From Boletus sp. NGJ (taxonomy: Eukaryota > Basidiomycota > Agaricomycetes > Boletales > Boletaceae), in contig JAGTXK010000012.1 of NCBI GenBank assembly GCA_019096195.1, positions 1 through 64,000 on the forward strand: 64,000 nt of DNA, read 5' to 3'. The notes below the pieces were generated by a model. That model was not told where the DNA came from. It searched no databases and worked only from the letters and a program-made list of their open reading frames with translations. Below, piece by piece: positions 1 through 12,353 of the stretch (its first letter is position 1; each line of letters opens with the position of its first letter). The position numbers and the translations under genes were made by a program.

Positions 1-128
1 CAGGAATAATGTCGCCCACCTGACCACCACTGGCACATTCGTCCAGGACAAGCTCGAGAAGTGTACACACGCCAGGTTTACACATACCAGAACACGTTCA
101 ACGGTTCTTACGAACAAATGTTTCTCAT

Positions 129-850
129 TCAAGTTGCCTTGAGTTTCACATTGTCGTCCTCACTCTCACCATGTCCCAATCTTTTTAGTTCTGAGACACA
201 GTGCTGCCGTTTTTCCAGATCTAGATGAGGCGTGTTAGTGCCGCATCGTCTCGAATCTAAGCTGATCCACACGCCATCGATGTAATTTATTTCTGCACAG
301 ACAAGTAGCGACGCGTGTCCACATGGCTCCACCGATTCTGTTCGAGACGGTAAATGCGAGCCCAATGACTCGGATGTCTTCCAGCAACACGGCAGCAAAA
401 AAACCGACGTTGCGATCACGCACATCGGTAGTCCCCCTGGATGAACACTGCAATCTGCAATCTCACGGGGTGTCATCTGTTCGCTTCAAAGTGCTTCATG
501 AGGGTACAGTACGGTAAGTATTAGGGCATTGACAAAAGGAAGATGGGATGGACTCACGGGTTTGTAGAGGTATTGTGCTGTCCCCATGGCTTTATGTAAA
601 GCCTGCTCCCACGAACGTACCTACGAACGGATACGAGGACAGCGGAAGGGGAACATTCAAACATCAGAATCTTCACTGCACGTGCTTATCCGCAAGCGCA
701 CTTTTCTTGAGAACAACACCGACAGCTAATGTGGGTATCGTGCTGCTCATGCGCACACGCACGCTTTCCTCGACGAAGGCCGGCACGTCCCATTCCTCCA
801 CGTACGTTTCAAAAAGTTGGGACACTCCACGGGAGGCGACACAATCATTA
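129..850 (-). pseudogene. Decayed partial tandem copy of the membrane-protein gene at 1949-3265
   Basis: On the minus strand this stretch follows the neighbouring intact gene exon by exon. The C-terminal exon reads DLEKRQH and ends in VKLKAT, the exon before it keeps the MTP.EIA start, and further upstream YVEEWDVP is recognisable. Similarity stops near position 850, so the N-terminal half with its first membrane segments is missing. The MTP.EIA exon has lost bases relative to the intact copy and is out of frame (IEERKWDYR is not preserved), so the locus cannot encode the family protein. Both copies lie on the same strand about 1.8 kb apart, which points to tandem duplication followed by loss. 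Transcription as a non-coding or truncated RNA cannot be excluded. Confidence 0.7.
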
Positions 851-1323
851 TGGTTTTGGCGGCGGTACCCGGTTCACGAACGCCACGTCGCTCTCCGCAC
901 AGACCTCTGCCAGTGTCTAAAATATGAAATGATCCCGCCAGACCATCTGATCATCGTACCACACAGTCCGAATCAAACCTGCGACTCGAGAATGGAAACG
1001 TACGTGATGTCATCTTCCTGTAGGGCGATCGCACTTAGGCGAACAAGCGAGTTAAACCAGCCGTGCACAAATCGCGTCAAGGCATGCATGATATGGATAA
1101 GCCGCACGAGAGCGTGGTAGTGCTCTCCCCGTGGCAAAGAACAACAGTTGGAGGAAGAGAAAAATATGTCGCTTCACTTGTGCCGCCCTAAAGCAGACGT
1201 GTGCCGACTAGTACGTCATTACATATTAGTGCACAAAATTTTTAAAAAGGCGTGTACACGAGGACAATGCGTGCCAAAGGCACTGTTACTCAACACCAGA
1301 CCACCACCTTGTTTCCATTGACC

Positions 1324-1727
1324 ATGGGTGGTCATCTAAGTAGACTTTTATGCAAACGACGCAAACCCCAGCCTCAAAATGCAGTGAGTGATGATTGGTC
1401 TGGTTTCAAGTCGCCCGCTCCTACTAATGACATCGATTCACAGCCTGAAGCTCCGCCGCAATTACAATGGTCGGAAGCTTCAGATCACCCTCCTATATAC
1501 GAGTCACCACACCCGATTGAGATACAATCATGTTCATACTCACTCTCCGCTTTTGACGAGGTGGATGAGGTCCAATCAAATGGAACATCTGAAAGAGTGA
1601 AGACTGTAAGTATTATTATCCCAGTGGGTCCCAATTATACATGACTGGTGTCTAATTATTCCATGCCCAGTTCATGGGTGGGGTGAATTCGGGCGCGAAG
1701 CCAGTGTCTGTGACGATAAAGAAATAA
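1324..1727 (+). CDS. Small two-exon protein with an acylation-like N-terminus, unknown function
   Basis: The reading frame from the ATG in gaccATGg gives MGGHLSRLLCKRRK, then a Pro/Ser/Asp-rich stretch without hydrophobic segments. It runs into a good intron (1606-1670, gtaagt..ccatgcccag with a tctaat-like branch site) and continues in phase for 18 codons to TAA, about 112 residues in all. An in-frame ATG at 1252 would lengthen the N-terminus. Gly2 followed by Cys10 and a KRRK cluster is the arrangement expected for N-myristoylation, palmitoylation and a basic membrane anchor; this is inference from sequence only. I recognise no family. It lies between the two copies of the membrane-protein gene, in opposite orientation. 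A chance ORF remains possible, but the clean intron argues for a gene. Confidence 0.45.
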
Positions 1728-1948
1728 CACAGATCGTGTCGTACATATCGCTTGACCAAGGGAAGGACGATGGAGCACTACAAGAATCCAAATGTCAGCC
1801 GCGTCGGAGCGGTAGTGTTACTGTATTTGGACTGAATTCAACAAGCACAAATAAGAACATCACTTCCGCCACATCGATCCATGTGCGAAAAGAGGAAGCA
1901 TACTAAGTATACACGTCTAGCAGCTCTTACACACGAAGTATTTTTTCA

Positions 1949-3265
1949 TTAAGTCGCCTTGAGCCTCACATTGTCCTTTTCACTTTTACCCGATGATGTT
2001 TTGAGTTCGGCGATGTAGTGCTGCCGTTTTTCCAGATCTAGACGGTTGGTATTAGTGGGTCACCTCGAATCATAGAGGCGCAAGCCTCCATGCAACATCA
2101 GCGAGAAAGAAACGTACCATGTGCCCACATGGCTGCACCGATCCTATTCGAGATGGTAAAGGCGAGTCCAATGATTGGGATGCCTTCCAGCAACGCAGCG
2201 GCAAAACCGAATACTGGTGATTTTCGTATGGGAGCATTTCAGTCATCCGTCGGTGACATCCGAGGGATGCAATCACGTACAGCGGTAGTCCCACTTTCGC
2301 TCCTCGATGAACACGGCAATCTCGTGGGGTGTCATCTTTTTCGCTTTAAAGTACTTTGCGAGGGTACGGTACGGTAAGCACTAGGGTATAGGGAGATCGG
2401 GTGGACTCACGGGTTTGTGGAGGTGTTGTGCTGTCCCCATGGCTTTGAAGCCTGCCGCTACGAATGTACCTACGAACGGATACAAGGACAACGGAAGAAG
2501 CAACACTGGAAACGTCGTATGTCAGAATTGTCACTGCACGTGCGCGCATGCACGCACTTTTCTTGACGACGACACCGACGGTCCATATCGTCATCGTGCT
2601 GCTCATACGTGCGCTCAGGCTTTCATCGACGATGGGCGGTACGTCCCATTCCTCCACGTATGGTTGCCAAAAGTCGAGACCCTTGCCGCGAGAGGCGACA
2701 GTCTGGTCCCATGCACGTTGGCGTGCGATACGGATGTTCCGAGAGAGAAAGAAGGTGATGATAGACGTGACTTGTGTTCCAAGGAGCAGAATCGCCATGT
2801 CTAACGAAAACGACATCAAATGCACCTGTTGCACAAGCAGGACGGGAGCACAGACGTACAGGTGGACACGTTGAATGGCAACTGGACTCCGAGGAATGTC
2901 TCCTCCGAGAGATCCGAAGCGGTCTGTGAGAGGCGAGTGATGTAGCGGACAGAGAAGAGTGAAGAAGGATTCTTGAGGAGAGCCCGTATGATGTGCTTTT
3001 GAATCCTGTATGTCAGGCATGCCTTTGGGAACGCGTCAGGCAAACGTTCGTGTGAATGGATACCGAGACCCACCCATACGAACCCGACGATGAGCCCTCG
3101 CTGCACGCCATGCTTACACTTATCCCAAGCAGGTTTGTAGAGCGATTTGTCGGTGCATAATCTATAGACGCCAACGACGACGTAGGACGGGGGGAAATTG
3201 AGACGGCGAGTTGCTCGCTGGAGGTTGGCAGGTACTGGATCTGATCCCAAGCTAGCACTCGCCAT
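1949..3265 (-). CDS. Multi-pass membrane protein, resembling the fungal EI24/RRT8-LDS group
   Basis: The start is the ATG of MASASLGSDPVPANL. Spliced exons read on through PPSYVVVGVYRL, a first hydrophobic segment (LIVGFVWACLTYRIQ across an intron), a second (MAILLLGTQVTSIITFFLS), then RIARQRAWDQTV and FWQPYVEEWDVPP. After further introns come MTPHEIAVFIEERKWDYR, a third hydrophobic part (FGFAAALLEGIPIIGLAF) and TISNRIGAAMWAHDLEKRQH, ending in VRLKAT. The N.xGAAxWAxDLE signature near the C-terminus is what I associate with EI24-like fungal membrane proteins; that assignment is from memory. At least five introns are needed. The next locus upstream is a broken tandem copy. The cell role is unknown; the family is linked to endomembranes and lipid droplets. 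Confidence 0.6.
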
Positions 3266-3519
3266 CGAATCTGCAAAAATGCGAATTGCCAGTGACAGCC
3301 ACGGTCGAGGTTTCAGGCTGAGCGCTGAGCTACCGTATAGCTTGCAGCACCAAAGATGGACACGCGCCACCACGGTGTGCGCATGCAATGCTCGCTCTCA
3401 TTAATGAGGAGGAAGACAGTTCTCTTCTTGACTCGCCAACTTTGGGAAAATTTTCCTTCGTCCGTGAGGCGTTGAGTTGCCAGTGACCTCGTGCTTCGCC
3501 GAGACATCCCAACAGAGAA

Positions 3520-6500
3520 ATGCCCAACAGTCTACAGGCCATGAACATCGATCTCAGTGGTGGCGTATCCGGTACATCGCGTGTTCAGACCGACTCATTT
3601 CTTACATACGTCTCTCTGACAGTCATCAAGGCCGAGCTACCAGGCTCTACCGGCGAATGGTCCAAATATTTCGTCCAAATCCACGTCGACGGTAGCCCGA
3701 TCGTACTCCGTACGAAGCCAACAAAAAGGGCAGGGCAACATCATGAATGGGGAGAACGGTTCTCGTTGTAAGTGTCTCGGAAACAATGCTTTTTTCTTCT
3801 TTTTGTGAGCGTTTCTCGAGACCCAATGTCGTTGTTCATCGTCGTGCCGTAGGCCAGCGCGATTGGAGACGATACTTCGCTTCGAGTTGAAACGGAAAAG
3901 TTTTTATAGTCTACGCCAGCAGTTGTTGGCGTTTGCGGACGTCCCCGTATCAGGTCTCGTTGCAAGTCAACGACAGTCTGGAGGTATGGGCGAATTCTAT
4001 GGACGTGCTTGATGCGGATTGAGATTGCATGAAGCAGGACACGATCAGGATATTCTGATACACCTTCAATCATCTCTCGAAAGACAAGATGCAAAGGGCG
4101 ACGACTGGCGACTCCTTATTCGATTACACGGGATAGGAAACCTCTTCGAGGTAGCAGAACAGCAACCTGTCGAGAGCGTCGAAAACTGTATGGCCGAGAT
4201 CATGGCCAAGTTGGAAGCGTTCATGTCAGTCGGTGATGCTGTTGCTCAGGTACGGTTAGCAACCTTCATTGAGAATCGACCATTAACGTCGATCATGGGT
4301 CCCCCAGATCAATCCATACGCACTGGTGGCATGGAAGGCTGTCACTGCTTTCTACACGGTGCTGACCATGTCACTAATGTTTGGCATCCTGGATCTTTTC
4401 TGACCTACCGCCCAGATTATCAAAGGACAACTAGACCGGCATGCGAGACTCGAAGACCTCAGTGGGTTGATGAAGGACTCTTACGCATTTGTCGAAAACA
4501 TAAAGTCTTTTCCGGAAAAGATACCCGCCCTCGAAGCAACGATCCGTAGTCTGCTCTCCCAAACGGTCGAATGCACCATGTTCCTTCGAGAGTGCAGTGG
4601 ACATGGCTTTGGAGGTATCATCTTCTCTCCAGCTCATCTGTTTTCCAGTTCTCAAAAGACATGACCATACAGAAAGACTGGCGCACGGCGGATGGACGGA
4701 TCGCCAGATCAACGGATTTACACAGAGTTTCACTGCGCTCAAACAATCCTTGGAGACAGGCACTTCGATACAAACAGCGCTCGTCTGTTTTCGCCTCGAC
4801 GAGAATGTCAACAAATTGCGTTAGGTGCATCCAAATTTATGTGATTGACGCTGCTGACGACGCACCTCTCCAGTCGATGCTCAAGCCTTGCTGAAACTCG
4901 GACCCGCTGACATGGACGACGCGACGCGATCTGAATGTCTCCCAGACACGCGCATGGACATCCTCGCCGAGATTTTCGCATGGGCTTCTATGCCTACCAA
5001 CAAGGGTAACGTGTATTGGTTACACGGCTTCCCCGGCGCAGGCAAAAGCACGATCGCAACATCCATAGCCAACATCTTCCGAGACCTCCGTCGTCTCGGC
5101 GCATTCACGTTTTTTACGCGTGGCATGGCGGCTCGGAACGACCCCGCACTGCTCATCCGCACGCTGGCATATCAACTTGGGGAGTTTGATCATCGCATCG
5201 GGAGCGCTATTGCCAGGGTCGTCGAAGAAGTACCCAGTATCAGACAAGCACCCCTTCGCTGGCAGTTTCAAAAGCTCCTCGTCGAGCCGTTCGCTAGCAT
5301 CCAAGACTGTCTCAGGGAAGGACCCATCCTCGTAGTGATCGACGCCCTCGATGAATGCGGACAGACCGGTGCGCGCGAGGAGCTCCTCAGAATTCTTGCG
5401 TCAGAATGTCCGCGGCTACCACCGACGATTCGCATCTTCATCACGAGTCGTGCAGAAAGAGACATCCGTCACGCGTTCAGCACCCCTCCCCACATTTCTA
5501 TTCGCGAAATCGACATCAAGTCGCCCACGAACGAAAAGGACGTTCAGACGTACATCCATCATCGAATGGTCGATATCCGGTTACAGAACGAGTGGTTGGA
5601 TCTCTCCTCCGATTGGCCGGGGAAAGCGCGGACGGATTCGCTGGCACTTCGAGCCTCTGGGTTGTTCATATGGGCTTACACTGCCTGTCTGTACATCGAA
5701 AAGGGACAAGATCCGGAGGAAAGGCTCTCCCAACTCGTGCATACTGCTTTATATGCAGACGCCGAGGCAGCACTCGACGGAATATATGTCACTGCCCTCG
5801 AGTCCGCAGGTAGATGGGACGACGTCGCGTTCGCCACCGACTTTCGTGAAATCATGGGGTTGGTCATCGTCGCGGAGAACCCCCTTACCGCAGACACGAT
5901 CGACCTCCTGAACACCAACATGGTGGGTAGGAAACGGCGGCCATGTCTGCACACGATCCAGCATCTAGGGACGGTATTGCAATGGGAGGAAGACAAGCCT
6001 ATATGCGTGATGCATCCCAGTTTCGAAGATTTCATCACGGAGAGACGGAGGTGTGGTTCGGATGCGTGGTTTATCGATCGCCCGGCGCACCATCTACGCG
6101 CCGCGAGGCTCTGCATCGCTCGACTGGGAAAGGTGTTGAAGAAGAACGTGTGTGGGCTGAAGTTGTCGGCGTCAGGTTGGAAGGAGGCGCTTCCGGAAGA
6201 CATCGTATACCCCGCTAGATATTGGGTCGATCACCTGTGCAAGTCACAGACACACAGCGAAGAGGGAGTGGTGGAGGAAATCTATAGCTTTTTGTGTTCG
6301 CATTTTCTGCATTGGATCGAGGTGATGACCGTGATGAGGAAGGCGAGACAAACGATCGGGTTAATGACACGGCTGAAAGAATGGGTCGATGTGAGTGTCC
6401 CGTTTCTCTTATCCGTGTCCTGTTCTCTGAAGCCGATTGGCTAGACCCACTACGTTGATCACGAAGCCCTTTGCACGTTTGCAAAGGATGCCGTACGGTT

Positions 6501-8067
6501 TTGTCAGGCGTATACCCACGTTTACGAACAACACCCTCTTTTGGTCTACCAGAGCGCACTTCCGTTCACTCCGACGGCTACCACGGTGTTCCAGACGTTC
6601 AAAGATGACCCGGAGCTTCCCATCGTCGCAGGCGGGTTCCGTGAACATTGGTCACCGCTCCTCATCGAATTCGGTCGGCCGGGAAGGAACGTTGTCGCCA
6701 TCTCCTGTTCATCTGATGGTCAATACATCGCTTCCACGAATACGCGGAGCATCTTCGTCTGGGACTCGATATCTGGCGAACTCGTTACCAAGCCTATGCT
6801 GGCAGGCAAGTCCGACTTTACGGTCATTGCATTCTCTCCGAACAACCACCATATCGCGTCTGGAGAGTCCGACGGCACGGTGAGGCTGTGGGACGCGTTA
6901 TGCGGGGAACAAGTCGGTGGCGCGTTGGAACAACATAGTGGCCCCGTCTATAGCCTTGCGTTTTCCAGCGATGCGAGCATGCTCGTGTCGGCGTCGAAAG
7001 ATCAGACGATCGTCGTATGGGATGCAAACGATGGGTCGATGGTACATGCACCATTGACAGGTCATCAAAAGACCATTCTTTCCCTCGCATTCTCACCCGT
7101 TGAGATGCGTTTCGCGTCGGGTTCCCGGGACAGGTCGATACGCATATGGGACGCATCAGTCGGCGAGGAAGCCTTGCCTCCCATTACCCACCGAGGGGGC
7201 GGCGTCACCTCCCTCGTCTATACTCCAGACGGGAACAAGATCATCTCTGGCTCCGACGACCGCACCATTCGTATCTGGGACGCACGCGACGGCACCTTGC
7301 TCTACAATCCCCACGCAGTGCTGCAACCTAGTCCCCTCGTTTTCACGGGCCACCACAGTGACATCTTCTCGATCGCGATTTCGCCCTGCGGTACCTTACT
7401 CGCATCGGCCTCCAAGGACACCACCGTCCGTCTTTGGGACATCTCGACCGGGACCGAACTCTCGCACCTCGTCCGCCAACACCGTCTCCCCGTGCGCGTT
7501 GTCACCTTTTCGCACGACGGAAAGCGGATCGTGACCGGTTCCCACGATGCGACGGTGCGGGTATGGGACGTGGAGAGCGTGGGGAGCATGGGCGCGACGC
7601 GACTTCACAAAGGGCTCGTCTCCCACCTCGCGTTCTCTGCCGATGGCACGCGGATCGTGTCGGGTGGGTTGGACAAGATGGTGCGAGTGTGGTGTGCGGA
7701 GAGCGGGCAAGCACTTATCGAGCCGCTTCGGTTAGAGCGGGAGGTGAGCGTCGTCGCGTTCGACGACCACGACGGGGGACCCGTTCGGATATTAGCTGCG
7801 GGCAAGGACGGCGCCGTGTTCGCGTGGGACATGGGGACGCGAGAACCGCTGATGGCGACGCCGGCGGACCATCCCAATGGGTATGCGACACTTGAGGTGG
7901 GGCGACTCGTCTTGGAGGGGAGGTGGGTCGTGGATAAGACGACGGACGACGGGCTGAGTTTGTTGCCGAACATGTCGCCTGCCAAGGCGAGGGCGTCGTA
8001 TGAGAATAAAATCGCCATCGGGTTGGCGAATGGGAGTATCGTGATTCTGCGGTTTCCAGGGTTATGA
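3520..8067 (+). CDS. C2-NACHT-WD40 STAND protein (NLR-type immune/incompatibility receptor)
   Basis: The start codon gives MPNSLQAMNIDLSG; a second in-frame ATG lies at 3541. The first exons encode a C2-like fold (SFLTYVSLTVIKAELPG, then LETILRFELKRKSF after an intron). A helical linker follows (IHLQSSLERQDAKGDDWRLL and QINGFTQSFTALKQSLE). The NACHT NTPase domain in the 4888-6390 exon has Walker A GFPGAGKST and Walker B ILVVIDALDEC, with FITSRAERDI as sensor-like motif. After one more intron the C-terminus holds about eight diverged WD40 repeats to the stop at 8067. This architecture is the basidiomycete NLR class, expected to sense a ligand with the propeller and oligomerise through NACHT. 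In contrast to the second NLR in this window, its WD repeats are well diverged. No N-terminal killing domain is recognisable; the C2-like part may serve as effector or membrane contact. Confidence 0.88.
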
Positions 8068-9466
8068 CCTGCTCTTTTGCCATTGACCTTGGGAATTATA
8101 AAATATCGAGCATGTACCAACAAGATAAAGGCCGTGTGCGTAGCATGAATTCGGACGTTTAGTTATTATCCCACATGTCGTTGCAATCGTTCAAACTACT
8201 GCGTACCTGTCGAACTGAAAGACCAGGACGCTCTTCAGTGCCTCGTCGCTCGTGGGCCTGCTGGCAGTGTACGAGTCTATCAAACACCTCCGTTTACCCT
8301 AACCCCTCAGAAACATGCAACTTCAAGTCGGAACCGTGGACGTCTCGTAGGGGGTTTCGCAAGCGGATACTACATAGGGCGAGTCTACCCAACCGATGCG
8401 GGAAGGAAAACACATGTCACTGTTCGACGCGAACGTGGATCACAAGCATGTAGTTGGCTTAGGGGAACGGAGATTTGAACGCACAACGATTCCGAGAAAT
8501 CGTAAAAGACCGCATGGACACGTTCTTTGCGGCGTTACCCGTATGAAAAAGCCCGAGTTTTTGCCCGACCGTCGCTACTTTTTCTATCTAATACTAATAC
8601 GAGTACCCTCTGACGTCCGACAACCACGCTGCATTTTGATGCGAGGTTGTGCGTCACGGAGGTGCGCGTGCTACTCGAATCGTCAGTCAATTCAAACCTC
8701 TGATGAGAGAGAGAGAGGTAAACGCAAGAAAAGGCTCACCGTAGCCCGCGCGTTCCTCATCGAGCCCACCTCCGATCCGTGAACGTCCTAATTTAATGTA
8801 ATCTCGAGCGATCACGAATGCGATTTCCCCTTTTAATGACAAGCGTCACAGTGCCAGTTCCTGATAGATTCGTATATGCCTTCTAAATGTCATCGTTGTC
8901 TACCTGGCCAAAGCACCATCATCCCATCGTCACCAGGGACGAGGACGACACCGGTGACCCACCCACTCTATCATACGCCATTGACTCTATATATCATATT
9001 GTTTTTTCTGTATCAAGAAAAAGGAAACAAAGAAGAAAGAAAACGAGCGACCGAAAAAAAAAAAAAAAACGTACAGGATTTCCAAAAAAAAAAAAGCCAG
9101 TCATCGTTTTTACCTACGTTTGTCATAGTGTCAGTATTTTTCGAAAAAATGCAATGAAAGCAACCACAATTTCCGTTGACCTTTTTTGATGATCCAGAGT
9201 GTGAGTGTGAGGAAGGGGGGGACGACGCGCGGTAGATGAGTACATAACCAAGCGGGATAAACGTACTAGTACAAATGGTATAGCTGGGTAAAAGAGAAAA
9301 AAAATCGGCACACTCGACGTGTACAAACAAACGCGTGTGAACAAACAACAGCAACAAGGACGAAAGCAGAAAGAAATCTATGGGACTGACGTGATACAAA
9401 TCTCTCGAGTTCGAGCGTGTCCGTGACCTGCAACCTGTAAACCATGTGCGTGCGATGTCGGCTCGT
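8068..9466. other. Intergenic stretch without a recognisable gene
   Basis: It lies between the 3' ends of the converging NLR gene and SNF1. I see only short ORFs without family features, a GA run near 8705, and A runs near 9056-9070 and 9085-9096. Confidence 0.6.
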
Positions 9467-11830
9467 TCACTCTCCCCCGCCAGCGAGTTCGAGAATCAGA
9501 CGACAGGCGACGTCCATAAAGACGAACGGGGACACGACGTCGTCCTCCTTGAGCGCATGTCCGTCCTTGATCGACCGTCCATCCGAGCTCGTCTCGGGCA
9601 GCAGCGTGTCCAGGTTCGCCATGTCGAATTTCCCGGCCCCTGCTTCCACGGACGCCCTGTACGTCTTCTTGTGGTGAAAATCAACCAGATAATTGATCGA
9701 GTCCACCATGTAGAGCTGTATGTTCATGAGCACCTGCAACGTGCAGATCCGCATGAGCGTTATTCATCCTCGTCGTCATCGTTTACGTGCACGTACCACG
9801 ACACCCTGAACCCTCGCTCGTGTCTCTATGAAATACACGCTCGCAGCAGCCCGCAGATCGACACCGTCGTACCCATCCAGCTCCTTGGCACGCTCGATCC
9901 TGGTACCGTTCGTGTTCGATCGCTGTCGTTGCGGTAGAATACCTCCCAGCCCTCCAAGATTCCGCTTCTCCTTCCACTCCATGCCAAGCGTCTTGAGCGT
10001 GCGGTATATCTCCAGCATGACCTCCATCGGTGGCGACCGGCTCCGGATACCAAAGTGCCATTTCGTCCGGTGCTGCTTCTTCTCCTTCACGACAGGCCAT
10101 GTACGTTTGGCGTTGGCATACGAGGCAAGGTGGTGTTGTTCGGGGAGTTGGTCAGGAAGTGGGAGGGAGGAGTTGAGCACGGCAAAGTTGTTGATCTCGC
10201 CGTCCATAGATGGCGTCGAGAAATCAAGGCCGTCATCAATGTCGTCGTCGTCATCGTAATCGCCATTGAACTCGGCTTCAAATGGATTGTCTTCCATGTC
10301 GCCTGTCGGCGAAAGTGCGCCGGGCGACGTCGTGTTCCTAGGCTAAAAACCAAACCTGAGCAAAAAAAAAAAAAAAAAAAAAACAATGGCAACAGAGAAA
10401 CGAGGATGATAAAACTGACGTCCATGGCTGCCAACTTGGCATCGCGCTCTTGTTCCTCGAATTCTGCCACTAGACATCGTCAGCTGGGATCTACACTCGC
10501 ATGACATGGCAATGCTTACGGTCCCTTCCAGCCCTGCGCTTATCGCGCAGGAGCATATAAGCCACCTTGACGGCGTTCCCTTGAACACCGTCGTCCCTCC
10601 GTAGACACTCCCAAATATCCTCCTTATCCACCCCGTCCATTCTCGACGCAAGCTCGTCGACGACATCTTCCTCAATCCTGCCTAATCCCTCGATGATCTC
10701 GAAATCCAACGCCTTTGCAGGCGTAACCAGCGACGAGAGCGTCCCAAGAACGGGACCAGGCGGTGGTGGGAGAGGCGTGAGGTAACGTTGAAGGTCGGTC
10801 GTGTAGAACGGGTGCTGAGTGATCTCGGGGATAGTGATCCGCTTAACGGGGTCGACCGCAAGCATCGCATTGATCAGACCCCTCGCATCGACACCAAGAT
10901 GGCTCGGCATATGGTAGCTTCCCTCTGTGCTTTGTTGAGTGACCGAGCAGGGAGCAAAAAAAAAAAAAAAAGGGGGGGACGCACGACTGATCTTTGTAAA
11001 CAGAGTCTGAACGTCGTCGTCCTCGAATGGAAGTCGTCCACAAAGCATGACATAAAGAATGACTCCACAGCTCCAAACGTCGATCTCCGGACCTGTGTAA
11101 AGACCACCCCGGATGACCTCCGGAGCCGCATAATTCGGACTGCCACAACTCGTCTTTAGAAAGTCCCCATCCTTGATCTCGTTCGACAACCCAAAATCGG
11201 CAATCTTGACGTTGAGGTCATCATCGAGCAGAACATTCTCCGGCTTTAAATCTCGATGGACGATCTTCAATTTGTGGCTGTACTCGATACCGGATATGAG
11301 TTGTTGGAAGAATTTCCGAGCGCGTGGTTCCGGCATACGACCGTTATTGACGATGTAGTTGAAGAGCTCGCCACCGGCGTACTCTAAAACGATGATGATA
11401 TCTGTCGGGGTGGATATAACTTCATATCTACATGTCGTGTGTCATCATCATCATCATCATCATCATCATCGTGCGCTTCAGGTGGGAAGATGTGGGGACG
11501 TACAGCTTGATGATGTGTGGATGCCGAAGGGTACGCATGTACTCCACCTCGCGCTGGACTCGGGTCTTGGTTTTGGTCATGTGGATGACCGCCTTGGAAA
11601 TATACTTCATGGCCACCCTTTGCCCAGTGATGGTATGCGTTGCCACTGACAAGACGGAAAAAAAAAAAAAAAAGAGGAGGAATCAACCCGAAAACGAAAG
11701 GCGATCGCCATCAAAACTAGGGGGGGGGGGACGTACTCTTCACTTTTCCAAACGTGCCTTCGGCGATGTCGCCAATGACAGTGTACTCCCCGAGCTTTGA
11801 AGCGGGGAGTAACGTGGGCTGGTCGCTCAT
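9467..11830 (-). CDS. snf1: SNF1/AMPK catalytic alpha subunit
   Basis: This Ser/Thr kinase senses energy stress and releases glucose repression. The chosen start gives MSDQPTLLPASKLGEY; the ORF is open upstream but only past a splice acceptor, with no other good ATG. The kinase domain contains AEGTFGKV (P-loop), VAMKYISK, HRDLKPENVLLD (catalytic loop), DFGLS and activation loop LKTSCGSPNYAAPE, whose threonine is the usual activating site. An autoinhibitory UBA-like part follows (IEEDVVDELASRMDGV), then an acidic linker and the C-terminal domain (WHFGIRSRSPPMEVM, VYFIETRARVQ, LVDFHHKKTYRAS), ending VACRLILELAGGGE. At least six introns are needed, several with very long T runs, and one holds an ATG-type microsatellite. 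The predicted product is full length, about 600 residues. The upstream region is shared with a divergent gene. Confidence 0.95.
10362..10383. repeat. 22-base A run in a SNF1 intron
   Basis: It is a T run on the SNF1 strand, upstream of the exon starting PRNTTSPGALSPTG. Similar runs occur in SNF1 introns near 10956-10970 and 11658-11673. Confidence 0.9.
11442..11470. repeat. (CAT/ATG)n trinucleotide microsatellite in a SNF1 intron
   Basis: An uninterrupted tca/cat run of 29 bases lies in the SNF1 intron between the exons ending HIIKL and starting YEVIST. On the SNF1 strand it is an ATG repeat close to the tgtag acceptor. Confidence 0.9.
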
Positions 11831-12353
11831 CTCAAAGAGATCGTAGGCGTCGTCGTTTTCGCTTGTCTGTACGTTTTCTCGCCAGGACACTCGTTCGAGC
11901 TGTGCTGGAAAAGAAAAAAAAAATTTGTTGTGGTCTTGGCCGATGGAAATGTAGTTACGTACGCATCTGGGGTCCCATCCCCAGATTATATAAACTCGGC
12001 GGTCCCCCACACACCGGGTTCAAATAATCTCGATCACGTGCGGTTGAGAGTTGTCTCAGTAAAAAGCACACACCTGGAACCGGGACTTCTCTCGTTTTTT
12101 TATTGAGGTTGGAAGCGTGATGAATCCCCGAGAGAGGTATTCATTTCAACGTCGTTAACTTAAATATCACGTTTTCCTCACCCGAGGACGATGAGAGTTC
12201 CTGGTAGTTTTAAATTTAATAAAACGACTCATTACTTTTTTGACGACGTCAAGAGGGACTTGAAAGATTGCTAAAAACAAGGAAAATAGTTATCGGCAGC
12301 CGAAAGAACACAAACGCCACCGCCACCGTGGCAAGTAGTACACTCGAACGACC
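11831..12353. promoter_or_regulatory. Shared upstream region of SNF1 and the coiled-coil gene
   Basis: The two genes diverge from this stretch. On the SNF1 strand a possible leader intron ends in a T-rich tract with ccagcacag just above the start. No motif can be named with confidence. Confidence 0.4.

Noticed and set aside
5351-7895. Several ORFs of 110-186 codons overlapping the first NLR in other frames
   Set aside because: Arg/Ser-rich translations of the GC-rich NACHT-WD40 exon, no recognisable protein.
9050-9100. A runs that could be poly(A) tails of retroposed elements
   Set aside because: No reverse-transcriptase coding, target-site duplication or repeated body is next to them; runs of this kind also occur inside ordinary introns here.
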